64,000 bases of DNA from Cunninghamia lanceolata (taxonomy: Eukaryota > Streptophyta > Pinopsida > Cupressales > Cupressaceae): NCBI GenBank assembly GCA_027924645.1, contig BSBN01000047.1, forward strand, positions 62,001 to 126,000, read 5' to 3'. The translations under genes and the position numbers were made by a program. Shown here in pieces: positions 22,601 through 31,730 of the stretch (the stretch's first letter is position 1; every line of letters begins with the position of its first letter). Below the pieces are notes generated by a model. The model worked only from the letters and a program-made list of their open reading frames with translations, was not told the origin of the DNA and ran no database searches.

Positions 22601-22737
22601 ATGTCTTCAGTATGTAAAACTCCGTGAGGAACACTAGAGAAGGCTCCTAGTGGATCTACCTCCAATGATTTGTAGGGATGTTTCTTGAATGAGGGGCGAG
22701 GTCTATCAGAGATCTTAACTATGTTTGGAGTAGCCAT
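19654..22737 (-). CDS. Element D ORF2: 1027-residue protein of unknown function
   Basis: One uninterrupted frame from ATG 22737 (MATPNIVKISDRPRP). I do not recognise the family. Three parts are visible. Residues 1-~400 look globular (FLWLDRPCKITKEAIRVVTG, YASMIIGYKIYHSSREN, KYGTLIVCLFFYFMNELPG, CFMVDTDQCLMEAVEP). Residues ~415-512 are a charged linker with Lys/Arg clusters that could be nuclear signals (SKRS, GKRSKTK, KKQKKK). Residues ~515-1027 are Glu/Lys/Leu-rich and probably helical. No signal peptide, membrane-segment pair, DSG, YVDD, DDE or RNase H motif is seen. Element E has a clear homologue in the same position, about two-thirds identical by eye over the N-terminal part, which argues for past protein-level selection. 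The position before the polypurine tracts is where Sireviruses place an env-like gene, but nothing shows an envelope function. Confidence 0.85.
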   Translation of the reverse strand: MATPNIVKISDRPRPSFKKHPYKSLEVDPLGAFSSVPHGVLHTEDIRVYIHASIEEFGEFKLRDLYHKQLIDNAFELKPEYKDIQKKQFEQFIHFPCFEEDEWVRYVLSRMHDNFLWLDRPCKITKEAIRVVTGLYSSGGIPILKSVKNNIVTEATGSKFDKRAMTIEDISDPDIKYASMIIGYKIYHSSRENSVSGTAVYTAYEMLRKNAEYDLCELLLSQLMENIQKIKKDKKNSFKYGTLIVCLFFYFMNELPGSSGWVWQNDKPIAVQIRDYLHGLGDAKARNTALWGYFKNFQSMMQARERIPQSLVEKYKDSVCFMVDTDQCLMEAVEPRTVWIMPMGYEVDEQIVELHVQHMLSQPKDPKAERFGTFEELSVKIHVELREPEIKRKVRKEVEHIAQGLGISKEALDASREKRRKAEEEEKSKESAPVEAPTRTRSSKRSAPPTTKSSKPEVQASGKRSKTKATRAYGSQKDEEETESDEGVKEIKKQKKKGSGKPSSGQDKDEMAEVSVEKPTLSLESIIKSVTVDGNLQPMTESYDDFSEADQKTLQEATVKYLNIYNKAFIQIISLIPKSLEKELEVRKNNAHAKDLEIREQIAIQLYPQIDPKTMNIIFKDCKDEFRSKARMNQLMLGETDKVAQETEEILRKAFKRFNLPVVEDLGTETAEDLGPSAPEEVAHEQASISPLVSPTVSGSKEEEQLQEKEAVVKDKEVDSSKTAEEKKHLSPARDTAQTVQQFLSKETLEIDEPELLKGPFDFDSLSPVQTMKIASFANAKANEKLLKSHMEDCELIEAASGVLVKIMPSIQIDLTASTSGNLKTLVSSVDTHFDSLEKSVEEKVRKEFLDKRFSEILELISKDRKIVSIGIKSLENALKDGGDIYKFCISWSKATAAIDKKIKEEQDKLQSLSQSFDPLSSSIINQECQTIAVLNEIKNLEKERKNITNRMGELRRIIIPKLETMHEAISDAQTTAQTKDPTDLKRAEAFAFLLSGHISILDRMKQSWATEMIQLQTSFADILQYM

Positions 22738-23492
22738 TCTTCAAAGATTTGCAGTGAGGTAATGAAAAACGGAGAATACCTTATGCGCCTTCGACTTGCA
22801 CGGAGTGATTGGATTGATTTCTTTATGTAGTGACTTCGGCAGGAGATCCTTGGTGTGCTTGATGAATCTTGTTGCAGAGCTCCACTATTCGCTTCTTCTT
22901 GAGTGCAGAATGAGCAAATGACTTTTGAGAAATCCCTTATATTGCTCCGCGAACCCTAATATCTGTCTGCAATAAATGCTTCACCTACATTATTCCGGTT
23001 CGCCTTGTCTGGATAGCTTGGAGTATCCCGGATTAGTCCTGATCTGTGAATATCATCTGGATCTTTCAATCATGAATAAATAGAGGTAACATATTACAAG
23101 AACATCCCAAACATTCTGTCCAATCCGCAGAACAAGATAGTGCACTTCCGGATCTCTCCGGACCTTTTTGTAATCCTTTGTCATACCGGAGCATCTCCCT
23201 GAACAGGTCTTATTTGATCGATCACAGCTTCTCCATAACTCCATGCGGACCTCTGAAAACTTGACTGAAGCATCTCAAGACTCATATCTACAAACCCTTT
23301 AATCCGCATCTTGTGCCACATCCGGCATCACTTGTTTGGCTGGGGGAACAGGATTTTCCTTGAGTCTCCCCCTGAGCCTGAGCTCACTTTTTAATTTCCG
23401 GAAGAAATATCAGCACCAGAGTCTGGTGCAGATCCAACCTCTACATTTTCTGAACTTTTCTTCACCCAAATCTTGCTCATCTGATTCCTAAC
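22738..23492 (-). other. Element D spacer between ORF1 and ORF2, with internal polypurine tract
   Basis: About 750 bases without a long frame. The first ~100 bases continue the ORF1 frame past its TAA to a second TAA at 23391-23393, and this tail aligns with the end of Element E ORF1, so the TAA at 23493-23495 probably truncates the protein slightly. Then comes GCTCAGGGGGAG (minus strand of 23366-23377), conserved just after ORF1 in Element E as well. The rest is TCCGG-rich and unassigned. It may hold signals for ORF2 expression. Confidence 0.6.
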
Positions 23493-24569
23493 TTAGTCCG
23501 CATTCATCTTTTGTTTACCCTTGTCTTGATTCTGATTATACACCGGACCTCTTTTGTCCTGATACTTGTTTCTGCAGACTTTAGCATTATGACCAGACCT
23601 ATTGCAGATTTGGCAAATAACATTTCTTTGCATATTTGACTGATATCCTCTTGATCTGCATTGATTAGCCATATGACCTACTCTATTGCATGTGAAGCAT
23701 CTACCTTTGAATGATTTGTTTACTTGCATAATTCTGCATTCATGGGATTTGTGTCCATACCTTTTGCAGCTGAAGCACTGTCCGAAGAAGGATGAATTAA
23801 TCTGATTCATTCTCATTCTGCACTGATTAGCTTTGTGACCAAAGTGGTTGCAGCTGTGGCAGTATCCATTGAAGGATGGATATCTTTGAGCATTTGGCTG
23901 TCTTACCGGAGGTCTTCTAGGCCTGCTCCTTGGATTTTCTGATCCAAGATTCTTCTGACCGGATCCGGAGCTTTCTCCTTTCTCATATCCCAAACCATAC
24001 TTGTCATCTGTCCTCTTTTGACTTCCAAGAAGAACTTCAAGTTGAGCAGAACTTATCTTGAATTTCTCTTTATATTCATTTGCTGTTTGAAGGTCTCTTT
24101 TGAGAGAGGCAATTTGATCCTCAAGTTTTTCTTCATTATCTTTGGCATCTTCAAGATCAGATTCAAGATGTCTGATAATCCTGTCCATCTGGTGGCATTC
24201 TTCTGATTTTTCTTTAAGAGATTGTCTTAGATTGTCTTCAGCCTTTCTTTTTTCTTCAATCTCTTGAGTAAACTTTATAGTTCCTGATTCCATTTCATGT
24301 CTTAACATAATGACTTCTTTTGATAACTTTTCACATAACTTGGTTTGCTCAGTCAATTCTTCATTTGTATTGCTTTCTTCACTTTGTCTTGCCAACTGTT
24401 GGAGCAGCTCCTTTCTCTTTTTCATAGAGAGACTTAATTTGTCTTTTAATTCTCTCATGAATTCATCAGCATGTTTGAGTCTTTCCTTTAATTCACTGAC
24501 TTCAGAATTTGACTGTTCAAGATCCTCAAGAGCAGTCTTGAGTTGCTCCCTTAAACCATATGCATCCAT
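23493..24569 (-). CDS. gag: Element D ORF1: gag-like protein with coiled coil and four CCHC zinc knuckles
   Basis: 358 residues from ATG 24569, the first ATG after the primer site, about 50 bases downstream. Residues ~5-185 are a long heptad-like, Glu/Lys/Leu-rich coiled coil (ELKERLKHADEFMRELKDKL). Residues ~186-235 are a Gly/Ser then Arg/Pro-rich linker. Four perfect CX2CX4HX4C knuckles follow at 237-250, 265-278, 291-304 and 319-332, then a basic tail. Knuckles of this type bind element RNA and the coiled coil could drive particle assembly. No classic gag capsid block is evident. A TAA ends it 33 codons before the stop used by the Element E homologue, so readthrough or slight truncation is possible. 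Confidence 0.88.
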   Translation of the reverse strand: MDAYGLREQLKTALEDLEQSNSEVSELKERLKHADEFMRELKDKLSLSMKKRKELLQQLARQSEESNTNEELTEQTKLCEKLSKEVIMLRHEMESGTIKFTQEIEEKRKAEDNLRQSLKEKSEECHQMDRIIRHLESDLEDAKDNEEKLEDQIASLKRDLQTANEYKEKFKISSAQLEVLLGSQKRTDDKYGLGYEKGESSGSGQKNLGSENPRSRPRRPPVRQPNAQRYPSFNGYCHSCNHFGHKANQCRMRMNQINSSFFGQCFSCKRYGHKSHECRIMQVNKSFKGRCFTCNRVGHMANQCRSRGYQSNMQRNVICQICNRSGHNAKVCRNKYQDKRGPVYNQNQDKGKQKMNAD

Positions 24570-24620
24570 TTGAAATCCCAGATCTTCCTCAAGCTGTTAG
24601 GCTCTATTAGGAGGAACTTA

Positions 24621-24632
24621 GCTCTGATACCA
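24621..24632 (-). other. Primer binding site of Element D (tRNA-iMet type)
   Basis: Minus strand TGGTATCAGAGC, perfect, two bases inside the 5' LTR. Confidence 0.93.
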
Positions 24633-24634
24633 AT

Positions 24635-25724
24635 TGTTGATAACTGAGAGGGGGGGTGAATCAGTTATCCTAATTATTTCCCTTTTAAAACTTTCTTATT
24701 AATTGATGCAGCATTGAATCAAACACTAAAACATTAACATGAAATAAGAAACACATAACACAGTATTTTTGACATGGAAACCCTGTTAAGGGAGAAAACC
24801 ACGGGGTGATTAACCCAAAATTATTCTCTGTTAGAAGAATAGGAGATTACAAAAAATGGCACTTGCCAATTAGGGCTCACTGCCCGAGCACACTGCTCAC
24901 AAGAGGCCAACTGCCTACAAGAAGACACACTGTCTACAAAGTGATAAGAATCACAGTCTTGAACTGATTGGAAGCATCTACATATGCTGGAGTGCAGTTC
25001 CGGTTAGGCTCAGTACACTGATCTGCTACACTTCATCTTTCCTCTGTTCTTTATTCTGCTATCTTTCACATACTAGATCCTTTTTGCTACTTCTGCTCTG
25101 TTCTGGACTTATTCGCATATATCTTCACGCCATACTCTTCTTCACAACTAAATCCATCCTCTATATATATCCGCGCAAGTAATTTCATCACCTTTCTAGT
25201 TGGCATCCGGAACAGTCTAGTTTCTTACAAACTTTTGTTCTGTCGGCTGAATCCTTCCTCACCAAGCAATGCAGATCAAGCATATACTTGTAGATATCAT
25301 TAATCATGTCGGCCAAACATGATTCATGCCTTCACAACTTCTATCATCAACAGTAACACATCCGGAAAGTAGTCTGATACTCTGTCAGTCAGTTCTTCCT
25401 CTGTTTTCACTGTCTCTCAGGAATCCGGTACTCAACTGTTCATATCTTTTTCCTTGTCCATCACCGGAGGCTAAATCCTTGGAATATACCACTCAAGGTA
25501 GTCCTCTTGACTTCCCCAAATCCGCACTGCACCAAGACACTTCCTCTGAGAGATCCGGACCAATCTGTCGGACCTTGCCACATGCTCTGTTCTTGTTCAC
25601 CGGACCACAACATTCTTTATTCTGACTTCCGGTAGAGACACATCATGACTTGCGGATATGTGCGATGACCTTTGTTGCCATCAATGACAACAACCATGAA
25701 TCCATATAGTGTCTCTTGCCAACA
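24635..25724 (-). repeat. Element D 5' LTR (1090 bp)
   Basis: Begins TGTTGATAACTGAGAGG and ends TTGCCAACA; near-identical to the 3' LTR. It would drive transcription leftward. Confidence 0.93.
25162..25170 (-). promoter_or_regulatory. Likely TATA box of the Element D 5' LTR
   Basis: TATATATAT in a GC-rich setting (GCGCGGATATATATAG on the minus strand), about 530 bases before the primer site. The same block is at 18859-18867 in the 3' LTR. No start site was mapped. Confidence 0.5.
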
Positions 25725-25729
25725 GCTAG

Positions 25730-26769
25730 GTGTGCGGAAAATGCTTCCTACACTAATCTAATGAGGTTAGGAGAGTGCAAATTTGATTTTATCTTTACAA
25801 TTATAGCTATGTTAACCCACTAATAGAGATATTGCAGCAAACACATACACAAGAAACTAAGACAAAAGAAGAGAGACACAAGATATACGTAGGGAAAACC
25901 CTTACGGGTGAAAACCCCACACTCCAAAACATAGCTCAAATGTATTCCGTAAACAATGAAGGTTAGAATACAACACAAATCCAATGCTCTTGTAGGAGTC
26001 TTCGACACTCGTATCTAGAGATGTTCCGGTAGCATAACAATTCATGTCAAACTTGTAGTACTTCTCCTCTCCAAAGCACATGTTTATATAACAAATACAA
26101 GGCAAAAATGGTTCCACATTGGGATGGGCGTCCAACATGGCCTCATGGCCCAAAACCCATGCCTTTGGACACTTGTCCAACACTGTAGGATGCTCCTAAC
26201 ACTTGTCAAGTCACCCCATCCCAAGGAGGTTACCTATTTCCAAAATGGGCTATGACAGATGCTCTTATGACTCTTACAACCGTCATAGAATCTGTCATAG
26301 CTGTCATAACTTACAGCTATAAGAGAATCTGTCATACACAAGCTATAAATAGCATATTCTCTTACAACATGTCATAGTCCACCTTGGGGCACCCAAAGAT
26401 GCCTTTTTCAAAGATGCTCTTCAACACATGTCTTCACCTGTCATAGAATCTCCTATTTCTGACTCTTACATGTCGTAACTTTATCATAGGAATCTGTCAT
26501 GACCGTTTCAATCAATATTCCCTTACACAACATCCAAGATGCTGACACATGGCAAAATATTCCTACCACTAAGTGGGATGCCTATATCCTCATGTGAGGA
26601 CAAAATTACATGTGGTCATATGCCATGTAGGATGAAACATCACCGTACCAACTCCCACAATATGACAACATAGGATTTGCATCCAATTAATACAATAGGC
26701 AATAAATTAAATAAATACAATGTAAAAATGCAAGGAATTACCAAGGTTGAGACACCTTAATTCCCAACA
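25730..26769 (-). repeat. Element B 3' LTR, main part
   Basis: Continues the LTR cut by Element D and aligns with 37851-38879. Ends TTCCCAACA at 26769; the adjoining minus-strand AAGTGGGAGAA is the polypurine tract. Divergence from the right LTR is several percent by eye, clearly more than between the D LTRs, in keeping with D being younger. Confidence 0.88.
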
Positions 26770-27365
26770 TTCTCCCACTTGTCGAACACCTTGTAAGAGC
26801 CAATAGAATTAACATGATTTAACTGCTATAGGCCGAGAGGCCCATAGACTCCAAACACGATATGAACTTCTTTGTGCCCACTAGCTTCGTCAATGCATTT
26901 GCAACATTCTTCAAAGTATCTACCTCCAAATCTACCTTCCCATCCTCTACCATGTCTCACACGAAGTGAAACTGTACATCAATATGCTTTGTTCTGGCAT
27001 GGAAAGTTGGATTCTTCGCAAGGCAAATTGCACTCTGACTGTCACAACAAATCGTAATGTCCTGCATCAACACCAATATCTGAACACAATCTCTTAATCC
27101 AAATGGCTTCCTTGCAAGCATGAGTTGCTTCCATGTACTTAGATTCTATAGTGGACAAAGCAACCACATGTTCTCACTTACTCATCCAACTAATTGCACC
27201 ACCAAACATAGTGAACACATAGGCACTGGTGGATCTCCTACTGTCAATGTCAACTGCCCAATCAAAATCCACAAATCCATGAATACAAACTAAATATAGA
27301 GGTCCTGTAGCATTACCATGATAGCATATGGAATACTCAGAAGTACCCCTCAAATATCAAAACAC
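26770..27365 (-). pseudogene. pol: Copia RNase H of Element B
   Basis: Readable with stops on the minus strand: FVDFDWAVDIDSRRSTSAYVF (the conserved D-x-D region with SRRSTSGY-type block), EHVVALSTIESKYMEATHACKE (Glu-containing helix) and a disrupted C-terminus towards the polypurine tract. Copia RNase H would remove template RNA. Several stops, so inactive. Confidence 0.75.
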
Positions 27366-28367
27366 TCACTTAACTGCATCCCAATGTACCCATCCAGTAT
27401 TAGCCATAAATTGACTAAGGACTCCCACTGCTTGGACAATGTCTGGTCTTGTCCAGACCATGGCATACATCAAACTGCCAACAACACTAGCATAAGGTAC
27501 TCTGCTCATGTCCTCCACCTCACTAGGAGATTTTGGACAATCATTAACAAACAACTTTGTCCCCAATGAAATAGGAACACACAATGGTCTACAATCTGCC
27601 ATGCTAAACTTGTCCAACATGGTCTTCACATACTTACTTTGGCTTAAACAAAGTTTTATGCTAGCTCTGTCTCTTCTGATTTCCATTCCCAGAATGTACC
27701 TGACTGGCCCAAGATTTTTCATCTCAAATTGTGCTGACAACTAAGACTTCAAATCAGAAATCATATTCTTACAATTCCCAATCAACAGCATATCGTCAAC
27801 ATACAATGCAATAATGAGAATGTGATCATTAAAAAACTTGTAATACACACAATGATATGATTTCAATCTCAGATATCCAATCAACAACACAAAGGCATCA
27901 AACTTCAAGTACCACATCCTAGGAGACTGCTTCAAACCATATAAAGACTTTTTCAACTTGCAAACCAAATTTTCTTTACCTTTCTCTATGTAATGCTCTG
28001 GCTGTGACATGTAGATTTCTTCCTCCAAATCACCATGAAGGAAAGTTGTCTTCACATCTATCTATTCTACCTCTAAGTCATAAGCAGTTGTAAGAGATAA
28101 CAGAAATTGAATGGATGTCATCTTTGCAACGGGAGAGAAAATTTCACCATAATCAATTCCCTCCACTTGTGAATACCCTTCGCAACCAATCTAGCCTTGT
28201 ACTTTTGAACACTGCCATCTACACTGAATTTCTTCTTGAACACCCATTTGCATCCAACGGGTTTCCATCCATTAGGCAAAGGCACCAAGTCCCATGTTTT
28301 ATTCTTCTCCAAAGAAGCCATCTCATCCTCCATGGCCTCCTTCTAGGAACCTGCATCTTTCATGCCC
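27366..28367 (-). pseudogene. pol: Copia reverse transcriptase of Element B
   Basis: N-terminal part (28118-28333) has NGWKPVGCKWVFKKKFSVDG and KYKARLVAKG. The frame shifts just after. The middle (27741-28055) has TTFLHGDLEEEIYMSQPEHY, LYGLKQSPRMWY and the active site ALYVDDMLLIG with both Asp. The C-terminal part (27366-27740) has FEMKNLGPVRYILGMEI, LCLSQSKYVKTMLDKF and YASVVGSLMYAMVWTRPDI. A TAG precedes IDVKT near 28063. The active site is intact but the frame is not. Confidence 0.85.
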
Positions 28368-28917
28368 ATAGCATCTTTCACAGTTCTAGGCTCATTAGTG
28401 TTAGTAAGTAAGGCAAAAGCACAATTAGAATCAAGTAATGAATAACCAAACCTATCAGGTTGCTTTCTTGTTCGTGTAGACCTCCTCAATGGCTGAAGTT
28501 GAGGTTATGCTTCTTCTCCCGAGCTTTCAGAGCTGCTAGAGCTCTCCTCATCATCAGGTCTCACAGGGTATGTTTGTTCAGTCTTCTTAGGGGTAGAAGG
28601 AAACTAAACCACATCTTCTTTCTTTTCTATTTGTTCTGGTTGTAGAACAATGGAAGGTGTTAGCTCTCTGAAGATAACACTTCTGCTATACAACACTTTT
28701 TCAACCATAGGATCCCAAAGCTTGTATCCTTTCACACCGACACCATAGCCAATGAAAATACATTTTATAGCCTTGTTCTCCAATTTAGATTGTTTCTCAC
28801 TACTCCCTAGGCACATGTGCATATGCCTCACAACCAAAAACATGAAGATGTCTAATTGAAGGCTTCTTACCAGACCACACCTCCATAGGTGTCTTACCAA
28901 CAAGAGCTTATGTAGGA
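28368..28917 (-). pseudogene. pol: Copia integrase C-terminal part of Element B
   Basis: Minus-strand KKPSIRHLHVFGCEAYAHVP, then a frame change, then KLENKAIKCIFIGYGVGVKGYKLWDP and the acidic Ser/Glu linker (RPDDEESSSSSESSGEEA) before RT. It is separated from its catalytic core by Element E (28923-35781). Confidence 0.78.
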
Positions 28918-28922
28918 GATCT

Positions 28923-30043
28923 TGTTGGAAAGAGACACTGCTAGGCATGATAGGTATTGTCATTGATGGGAACTAAGATCATCCCAATCATCCTCATAAC
29001 ACAATTTGTTCACACCAGAAGTCAGAATCAGAATTTGTCTAAGTCTGGGTAGTCAGGAACAGAGTAGGTGATAGGGTTCGGTATCTTGGTCCAGATCTAT
29101 CCGATAGAAAGGCATGGTTTGTTGTGGATCTGAGGTTGTTGTAAGCATTTTCAAGACACTCTAAATCTAGAGTTTTGTCCTTCAGAGATGAAGGACTCAA
29201 AAGATATTAGCTTCTGAGTATCGAGTTTCAGTTTGACAAAATAGACAGAAGAAGAGCAGGCTGACCTTGTAAATGATCTTAACTCCGGATGTATAGAAGT
29301 TGTTTATTGGGCAATGTGTGATTATCAGTGATGGTAGCCGACATGATTGATGATTTGCGAGTGCAAATTCTGGTCCACATGTCATATTATGTATGGATCT
29401 AGCCAATAGAGCAAAGTACTCAACAAAGTTCTAAATGTTCTTGAAGCCGACTAGTAAAATAATTGTAGATCATGTTGCAAATATATATATATATAGCAGA
29501 TGAAATTGGATGATTTGTTGTTGGTTGTAGCGAATAAGGTGTAATTGCAAAAAGAGCATAAAATCTAAGGAGCGAATGAAGGCAGAGTAGTAAGAAGAGC
29601 AAGTAAAGATGAAATGTGTAAGATCAATTTTTGGACTTAACTAGAACTAAAACTCTTGCATGGGTAGATGATATTTATCAGTTCAAAATCTCTGTTATTC
29701 TCTTGTAATCTTTGTATAGGTAGTGAGCCTCTATTTGAGAAGTGATCTCTGGGCAGTGAGCCCGAATGCATGTGCATTCTCATTTGTAAAAATACTTTTA
29801 GCAGGGTATTAATTTTTGTGGGTTAACCCCCACCGTGGTTTTTCCCTTAACTGGGTTTCCACATCAAAAATCTTGGTGTCAAGTATGTTATTTATGTTTC
29901 TGCTCATGTGTTATTGATTGATGCTGAAATGTTTATATAATTAATTTGATTATAAGTTGTAAAGGAAGATTAATGGTAAAAAAGATTAAAATCTGTGACC
30001 ACTGATTCACCCCCCCTCTCAGTTGTCCAAACCTAAACCAACA
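28923..30043 (+). repeat. Element E 5' LTR (1121 bp)
   Basis: TGTTGG...CCAACA, aligned with 34668-35781. Sites written CCGG in one copy are often CCAG or CTGG in the other. Confidence 0.9.
29481..29495 (+). promoter_or_regulatory. Likely TATA box of the Element E 5' LTR
   Basis: ATATATATATATATA followed by GCAG; the shorter TATATATATAG is at the same place in the 3' LTR (35224-35234). It corresponds in position to the TATA-like block of Element D. Confidence 0.5.
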
Positions 30044-30045
30044 AT

Positions 30046-30057
30046 TGGTATTAGAGC
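30046..30057 (+). other. Primer binding site of Element E
   Basis: TGGTATTAGAGC, one C-to-T change from the initiator-Met site, two bases after the LTR. Confidence 0.85.
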
Positions 30058-30112
30058 AAGGTTCCTTTTGAAAAGTTTAACAGCTTAAGGGAGATCTGGG
30101 AAGTCAGTAAAA

Positions 30113-31295
30113 ATGGATGAATATAACCTTCAAGGGAAACTGAATCTTGCCCTAGATGATCTTAAGCAGTCCAAGGCAAAGGTCCAAGAGCTGCAAGACA
30201 ACCTCAAAAAGGTAGAACATTTCATTGAGATTTTAAAAGAAAATTTGAGAAAATCCAATGCAAAAGGAAAGGAGTAACCTCTTCAACTGGAAGACAAGGC
30301 CCTAAAAGAGAAGACAAAGGAATGTGAAAAGTTAGCTAAAGAAGTTGTTGTCCTAAAACATGAGATGGAAACTGGGGTGATAAGACTAACCAAGGAAATT
30401 GAAGATAGGAATAAAACTGAAGAAGAAATGAAGCAAAATCTGAAGGAGAGAACTGAAGAATGCTGCAGATTGGATGGAATAGCCGGTCTCCTAGAATCAA
30501 ATCTATAAGAAAGAAGAAACAATGAGAGAAAACTTGAGAGATAGATTATCACTCTCAGACATGACTTAGAAATTGCTTATGAGTATAAGGAGAAGTTCAA
30601 GATAAGCTCAGCTAAACTTGAAGCACTAATTGAAGAACATAAAAAGGATGATGACAAGCATGATTTTAGATATGAGAAAGGTGAAAGCTCTGGATCTGGA
30701 CAAAGAAATTTTCAACCAAGGAATAAAAGAAATAGAACTAGAAAACCTCCGGTAAGACAGCCTAATGCTTAGAGATATCCATCATTCAATGGAAATTGTT
30801 TCAATTGCAATAAATTTGGTCATAGAGCTACTCAGTGCAGAAGCAGAGTGAATCAAAATGGTCCATCCTTCTCTGGTCAATGCTTCAAGTGTAAAAGGTA
30901 TGGTCATAGATCAAATGAATGCAGAAGTATGAATAATGCTAACAATAGAGGAATTGGCAATTCTTTCAATGGTTACTGCTTTGCTTGCAATGGGTTTGGA
31001 CACATGGCTAATCAATGCAGATCAAGAGGAAATCAAGTTCATAAGCAAGAAAATGTTGTGTTTTAATTGCAATAAATCTGGTCATATTGCAAGATTCTGT
31101 AGAAATAGGAACAATGGAAGAAGAGGTCTGATAAACAAAAAACCGGATGAACAAAGACAAGACAAAGGAAAAAGAAAAATTGATGTGAATGAGATATGGA
31201 GCGAAATGAACAAGATCAGGGTAAAGAAAGATACAATAAACAACGGTGATGGGTCCACACCGGAATTAGGTGTTGACAATTCCTTCAGGAATTAA
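30113..31295 (+). pseudogene. gag: Element E ORF1: broken coiled-coil/zinc-knuckle gag-like gene
   Basis: Homologous to D ORF1 from the start (MDEYNLQGKLNLALDDLKQS against MDAYGLREQLKTALEDLEQS). The coiled coil is interrupted by stops near 30275, 30508 and 30542, and a further stop follows RQPNA near 30770. Four CCHC knuckles are present: CFNCNKFGHRATQC, CFKCKRYGHRSNEC, CFACNGFGHMANQC and, after a frame change near 31060, CFNCNKSGHIARFC. The last ~30 codons to TAA at 31295 align with the D sequence beyond its early stop. Knuckle residues are kept despite the stops. Confidence 0.85.
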
Positions 31296-31730
31296 GTCAG
31301 GAGCTCTAGCTCAGGGGGAGCTGCATTGAACATCAAATTTCCCCCAATTAGTAAGTGAGGGCCTGAATCTGGCACAATAAAAGAGAATATTTTGAATTGG
31401 TCCAGAACCTTTGTAAGGATTTCTGGAAGAAAAGATATTGATATGAAAACTTGCAGAATGATTCATGAAGAATGGTCAAAAACAAAGTAACCAGATATAG
31501 TTAGGGCAACGCATTTATTACAATCCCAAATTAGGTTTTGCTAAAGATAAAAGGTCACTTGGTCACTCATTTGAATCACTTTACATTAAGAGGAAACAAG
31601 AATAAGAGCATTCGAGATGCAAATCCAAAGACTGAGGCAAAGAGAGAATTCAACCAGCAACTGATCAACCCTAACCTCACGAAAGAAAAAGGTACCTCTC
31701 TGTAAAGCTTTGAATTTGAAATCTGTTGAG
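31296..31730 (+). other. Element E spacer between ORF1 and ORF2, with internal polypurine tract
   Basis: Contains AGCTCAGGGGGAG (31308-31320) shortly after the ORF1 stop, as in Element D. No coding content otherwise recognised. Confidence 0.6.

Larger units (their letters stand above)
18330..25724 (-). mobile_element. Element D: young pol-less LTR retrotransposon with two ORFs
   Basis: Two LTRs (18330-19421, 24635-25724), perfect TSD GCTAG (18325-18329, 25725-25729), TGTTG...CAACA ends, an initiator-Met primer site and polypurine tract show a complete 7395-bp LTR retrotransposon. Inside are only a coiled-coil/zinc-knuckle gag-like gene and a 1027-codon gene. No frame in 19422-24634 shows protease, RT, RNase H or integrase motifs. 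LTRs differ at about a dozen positions by eye, mostly C/T or G/A, so insertion was recent. It must be mobilised by enzymes from another element. Several polypurine tracts and a palindromic 3' region resemble features reported for Sirevirus copia elements. Confidence 0.92.

Noticed and set aside
19654..22737. D ORF2 as a captured ordinary host gene
   Set aside because: A homologue in the same position of a separately inserted, older relative (E) shows that it belongs to the element family. A remote host origin cannot be excluded.
29481..29495. TA-repeat as a microsatellite locus of interest
   Set aside because: Short and at the expected TATA position of the LTR; listed only as a likely promoter element.
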